A stretch of DNA of 25,534 bases. Origin: Didymodactylos carnosus (Eukaryota; Rotifera; Eurotatoria; Philodinida; Philodinidae). Positions 21,993 through 25,534 of the stretch are shown here, piece by piece (position 1 is the stretch's first letter; each line of letters begins with the position of its first letter). The DNA lies in NCBI GenBank assembly GCA_905250885.1, contig CAJNOQ010002229.1:1-25534 (forward strand). Direction: 5' to 3'. The notes below the pieces were generated by a model. It had not been told where the DNA came from, searched no databases, and was given only the letters and a program-made list of their open reading frames with translations. The position numbers and the translations under genes are program-made.

Positions 21993-22069
21993 GGATAAGT
22001 TGCTCATGTAAGACGAAAGATGATATGAGGAGGCTGTGGCTTGATTGGGTTCGAGTCCCAGTCGAGTCA
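21993..22069 (+). other. tRNA-like sequence with Pol III A and B boxes (degenerate tRNA or SINE head)
   Basis: GGTTCGAGTCC at 22048-22058 is an exact B-box consensus and sits in a plausible T-arm (TTGGG/CCCAG closing TTCGAGT). TTGCTCATGTA at 22000-22010 is close to an A box, and the A-to-B spacing of 48 nt is normal for a tRNA. The acceptor ends GGATAAG and TCGAGTC pair poorly and no clean D or anticodon arm forms, so it is not a working tRNA. A T-run near 22098 could stop Pol III. A tRNA pseudogene or SINE remnant fits best. Confidence 0.4.
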
Positions 22070-23136
22070 TATTTTCTTTGGTTCATTTCTTTAACATCCT
22101 TTTTGTTTTTTTGTATACTTTCGTATTCTCCTTATTTTAGTTTATTATTCTTTTTTTTAACGGTCCCTTAACTATAATTTCAAGGATTACGATCTTGATG
22201 TTTGCTGATGTTCTATTCTTTTCAATAAAAGTTTATATTAATTTTTTTCTGAGTTTTCTAATTTTCGATTGTTATAAAACGTATTGTACCAGAATAGTAC
22301 ATTATAGAAACAGACACCATATAGAACATTATTTCCGTATTATCTAATAGGATAAAAAAGTACACCGTTCGACTCGATTTCCGGCACTGATTCTGAATAT
22401 GATATTTTCACTGCGTAAAAGTTGAGTTCTCATGAAGAAAGTTGAGAATTATGGTCAGAATTCAGATTTTTCCCAGTAAAGTCCCCTTTTGTCAGCAAGG
22501 GAACACAACTTCACAAAACTGCAACGTAAATTTGTAGCCCTTCACTTAGTGATTCGCACGGTGTGTGGCAATTGAGAAAAACCTTCACGGAAACGACTTG
22601 ATGGTTTTGCGAGATCAAAGTGTCGCTGTGTTATTGCACCAGTCTATTTGAACTTACGGAAAGAAGCAATAACGATGAAATATTCTCAAACCTACATGAA
22701 CTTACTTCTTTTTTATAGTTCGAATAAATCATTTTCAAAAAACTAGAGTAAATGTAAACGGATGGAATTTTGAATTTTTTCGAAAAATGTCAAAAGTTCA
22801 TTTTTTCTGTAGCTTTCAGCATTTTAAAGATTTCTCGATCAAAGCTCGATCGAAAAAATTTAAAAAGAACGTATTCCTAATCTACTCGTTGAGCTCTACC
22901 AAACCGTTTATGATTCACGCAAATCGAAAATTCGCTCCTCTTTTGCATTTCCGACACCTTATATATAACCTATTCTCAGATCCCGTGTTTCAAGAATTAC
23001 AGTTGTGTCAAAAAAGAAACTACGATGCTTCGCATTTTTCTCAAAATCGCCTTTTTGACTTAGAGCTGCTGCCATTGACAAGATTTCAACTCCTTTTTAA
23101 CCTATAAAACTCAAGTTGGTCTCTTACACGGAATGC

Positions 23137-23207
23137 AAGTGCTTGGACAGTAAAATTACTTGTAGAAAACCACTAGAGACTGGTTTCATTACTTGTACCA
23201 AGCACTT
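23137..23207. repeat. Short multi-stem inverted repeat
   Basis: AAGTGCTTGG at 23137-23146 pairs with CCAAGCACTT at 23198-23207. Inside lies a second stem (AAACCA/TGGTTT around CTAGAGAC) and two direct copies of ATTACTTGTA. It would form a branched hairpin in RNA or single-stranded DNA. No role is known. Confidence 0.55.
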
Positions 23208-23562
23208 TTCCAAGTTCATTCACCAGGGCTTAAATTAAAGAGACAATTTTACATTATCGAGTAGAACAGCTTGATTTTTAGTTTTAATTTCAGTCTTTAT
23301 GAAAACAAGTATTTTCGTAAAATCAGTTTCATGATTTTTCGAACTTTCGATTTTTAAAAACTTAAAAAACCTGAGCTCTTCTATGTCGAAGGGACGAGCT
23401 TTCTCTTTGATCAGAGGCTAATCCAAGCTTTGTAGGTGTTGAAGTAAAGGTGCTATTATTTAGATTCCATTTATTATAGAATAATCATACAGAAAGAAAA
23501 AAAGCCACAACACCGACACACATTTGGGAAATACATAAGAAGTATTTGAATTCCATTTTTAT

Positions 23563-24211
23563 TTATCGTAGATGCAATGCAACCCAGTCTTGTTGACTAT
23601 TACATCCATCCCAAACTGATGCTGTTGAATTAGTAGAAGTATTACTTGTTTGCGACATTGATCGACTACAATTTGGTGAGGCTGGAGGAGTATATACTGA
23701 GAAAAGTTGTTCGCGCATTTCCTCTTCATCAGCGTTCGATCTAAATAAAGTACAACATCAAGAAATGGATAAATGTTATTTTGAAGCTGTACACATACTT
23801 ATCAGAGGTAGACATTTTAATGCTTTTTCCGGGTACAAAAAAAACAGAAAATAACGGATATTTATATCGAATATTAACAATAAATTGAATATTGCAAAAA
23901 TTGTTAATGTGTGCGTATGAGTAGAAGAATTGGAAGTAGTAACGGTTTGAATTTGCTTATAATCAGTCGTGAAGTACAGCTTTACCGAGGCTTGATGCTG
24001 GTTCCTAAAAATTCAGATTCATATGAATCTCATGACAAACAAAGAAAATAAGTAAACAAATAACTTACGTTTTTCCAAGTTCGTTTAACTCGTTTGTTTG
24101 ATTGTGTGGAGAGAATCATTAATTAGAATCAAAATAAAACTAAAAATAAATTAACAAAAAATAGTTAGATCACAATAAAAACTGAAGTCAAAAAAAAAAT
24201 TTCTACTTACA
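23563..24211 (-). CDS. Small multi-exon gene, short Ser/Thr/Asn-rich protein of unknown function
   Basis: Preferred coding exons on the minus strand are 23815-23799 and 23740-23563, giving 64 residues: MSTSDK, an acidic patch (DEEE), a low-complexity Pro/Ser/Thr/Asn middle and a C-terminus DWVALHLR. Codons in this frame end mostly in A or T, like the neighbouring genes. AATAAA (23564-23559) overlaps the stop codon. Good splice sites further upstream define probable extra exons: one ending at 24211 (donor GTAAGT), then 24139-24069, then a 19-nt exon 24004-23986. The ATG at 24119 opens a 17-codon stretch (MILSTQSNKRVKRTWKN) that, by phase, leads into a different frame of the last exon, which is also open. 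The true start is therefore unsettled. I do not recognise the family. The C-terminal D-W-V-A-L resembles an LC3-interacting motif, but such short matches occur by chance. Confidence 0.5.
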
Positions 24212-24517
24212 TGAAGTGTAGGATGTACTTTTATTAGTGTATGAAGTGATGATTATGAAAAAGATTGTTTGAATGACATGTGAAAAAAATCTTGGTTTTA
24301 TATATAGTAGAATGGAGTGTGTTGGCTAAACAATTGAAGATATCACACGCGTAACATGACTTACTTACTTTGGTCTTACGAAAGATAAAAGTATGATCAT
24401 TTGTCGAACGTATGACATTTATCAAATTTGATCTCGAGCGAGCGATAATGCGTCATGTTATTACACAGTTTTTAACATAATTTTATTAAGTTCGAGTGGA
24501 AAAACAGATGAGTAAGG
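24212..24517. other. Probable 5' region of the small minus-strand gene
   Basis: AT-rich sequence upstream (on the minus strand) of the donor at 24210. It probably holds the first untranslated exon and promoter. The open frame at 24234-24425 (minus) has no coding character that I can see. Confidence 0.35.
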
Positions 24518-25152
24518 ATAATTAAATTTTCTACAAAACAGCATGTTGATTGGGCATGTCCAAAATTAGCGTACAACGCGTACCACTACGAATATTATTA
24601 ATTTCGGCATAGAATGCTATCCTCTACAATTTTGCTCAAGACCGACATCTATCCCATATGGTTCTCGCGTGGCAGCCATTTAATCGTATCGGTGCAGAAA
24701 TCGTAAAAGAAGAGAGAAAATAAGTTTCATACCAAAAGGTTTTCTAGAGATCTGGGCAGCGCTTCGGCCTAGAATAACCATTTCTTAGCATGTGTTTGCA
24801 CTGTCAGCATGACGCGCATTGACATTGCACTGTAAGCATGACGCGCATTGACATTGCAATGTCAGCATGACACTGTCAGCTCATTTGAATCGATTACGAG
24901 AGCTGTAACAATATTTTAATATTATTTATTCTGAATTACCTGACATGTTGGTGATGAAAAGTAGATATCTCAGCGAAATGGCTGCCATACGAGAACCATA
25001 CGGGACAGAGCGGGCGGTCTTGCGCAGAATTGTACAGGATAACATTCTATGTCGAAAATTAATAATATTCGTAGTGATACGCATTCTACGCTAATTTTAG
25101 ATATGCCGCCCAGGCTCCAAATCAATATGCTATTTTTTAGAGAATTTAATTC
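24518..25152. mobile_element. Long-TIR foldback element (MITE-like)
   Basis: The left arm (about 24518-24690) and the reverse complement of the right arm (about 24975-25152) share many long words, among them AAAATTAGCGTA, CACTACGAATATTATTAA, CAAGACCG and ATGGTTCTCG, then GGCAGCCATTT at the inner edge. Outer words AATTAAATT and AGCAT-TTGATT also pair, with a few small gaps. The arms enclose about 285 nt containing 29-bp tandem repeats. No transposase frame is present, and the exact ends and target-site duplication are unclear. Confidence 0.75.
24798..24872. repeat. 29-bp tandem repeat, about 2.6 copies
   Basis: Units start at 24798, 24827 and 24856. Each reads GCACTGTCAGCATGACGCGC (or a one-base variant) followed by ATTGACATT; the third unit is partial. 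They lie in the loop of the foldback element. Confidence 0.9.
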
Positions 25153-25372
25153 TTTATAAGACAGTCTAACAAAATTTTTAGCAAAACAATAACTAATGGT
25201 TCAAAAAGTCGTTTTACCCAAAACAAGAATAGTTTCTAATTTAAAATTTTTATTTTTTCAATCTTTTCTACTATAAATTTTAATTTTAAAAGGTTAAAAA
25301 GTATCACATTTTGTTTAGCTTATAGCTTTTAGCTTATGACTTAAAGTTAAGTTTGAACGGAGAAGCGAATAG

Positions 25373-25534
25373 CGTCGTAGACTTTCTCTTACGAACAAAC
25401 TACTTCTTGGCTCAATAATTTACTCACTGACTCCAGAGACGAACCTCTTTAAGTTAGAAAGTCTACAGTATCAAGCGGCGTTAACTGTCTCAGGAGCTAT
25501 GAAAGGTACATCGAAAGAGAAGTTATATGAAATA
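25373..25534 (+). pseudogene. LINE-type reverse transcriptase fragment, running off the window
   Basis: The frame from 25373 to the window end (54 codons) contains LESLQYQAALTVSGAMKGTS and then KEKLYEI. This is the pattern that follows the catalytic part of the reverse transcriptase in many non-LTR retrotransposons (LES-x-QY-x-AA, TG/SGA, GTS-x-EKLY). An in-frame TAG at 25370-25372 stands directly before it, and no RT motifs precede it in the window, so the copy is 5' truncated or broken here. The rest lies to the right. Confidence 0.7.

Larger units (their letters stand above)
20777..23558. other. Intergenic region with palindromic elements
   Basis: No protein gene is supported. The left part should include the promoter of the APP1 gene. 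The middle part holds a 122-bp palindrome (21562-21683), a short perfect palindrome (21898-21940) and a tRNA-like unit (21993-22069). The right part has a multi-stem inverted arrangement around 23137-23207. The frames at 21881-22171 and 22787-23107 run through repeats or T-rich sequence and look accidental. Confidence 0.45.

Noticed and set aside
21993..22069. A functional tRNA gene
   Set aside because: The acceptor stem barely pairs and no D or anticodon arm forms, so only a degenerate tRNA-like unit is reported.
22787..23107. 106-codon plus-strand frame
   Set aside because: It is F-, S- and K-rich with no motif, and lies in a repeat-like region with CGATCGAAAAAA-type words.
24234..24425. 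Minus-strand frame upstream of the small gene
   Set aside because: Its codon content (H, N, F-rich) is what AT-rich DNA gives by chance, and no splice site links it to the downstream exons.

Overview
The window looks like nuclear DNA of a small, AT-rich invertebrate animal. The coding regions are broken by many short GT-AG introns (mostly about 50-75 nt), codons end mostly in A or T, and two genes (CCDC177-like and MOSPD2-like) belong to families I know from animals. A rotifer, possibly a bdelloid, would fit, but this is inference from style and not a species identification.

Layout, left to right. (1) 909-3557, plus strand: a 12-exon gene for a coiled-coil protein of the CCDC177/DUF4659 family. 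(2) 5198-6925, plus: a five-exon gene for a divergent sulfotransferase-like P-loop protein. Its long second intron ends with what looks like a retrotransposon 3' tail. (3) 8689-15975, plus: a 17-exon orthologue of MOSPD2, an ER-anchored CRAL-TRIO plus MSP-domain protein. It has an 11-nt microexon, introns of about 2.5 and 1.5 kb, and a complete non-autonomous hAT-like element in intron 2. (4) 18213-18914, plus: a two-exon roadblock/LC7-domain (dynein light chain type) protein with a long N-terminal extension. (5) 20776-18988, minus: a three-exon, probably secreted APP1-type (DUF2183) phosphatidate phosphatase, tail to tail with gene 4 and only 73 nt apart. (6) about 24211-23563, minus: a small multi-exon gene for a short Ser/Thr/Asn-rich protein whose reading frame is not settled. 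(7) 25373-25534, plus: the edge of a LINE-type reverse transcriptase remnant running off the window.

The spaces between genes are AT-rich and hold several foldback or MITE-like elements: 8954-9397 with an 8-bp target-site duplication, 16552-16833, 21562-21683, 21898-21940, and a long inverted repeat at about 24518-25152 with 29-bp tandem repeats in its loop. A tRNA-like stretch with A and B boxes lies at 21993-22069. The genes do not form one pathway. MOSPD2 and the APP1 phosphatase both touch lipid biology, but nothing in the sequence ties them together. I found no CRISPR array, operon, rRNA or convincing functional tRNA. The strongest results are the exon models: each spliced model keeps one open frame through all junctions, and the MOSPD2, CCDC177 and APP1 models also match family motifs across the splice sites.
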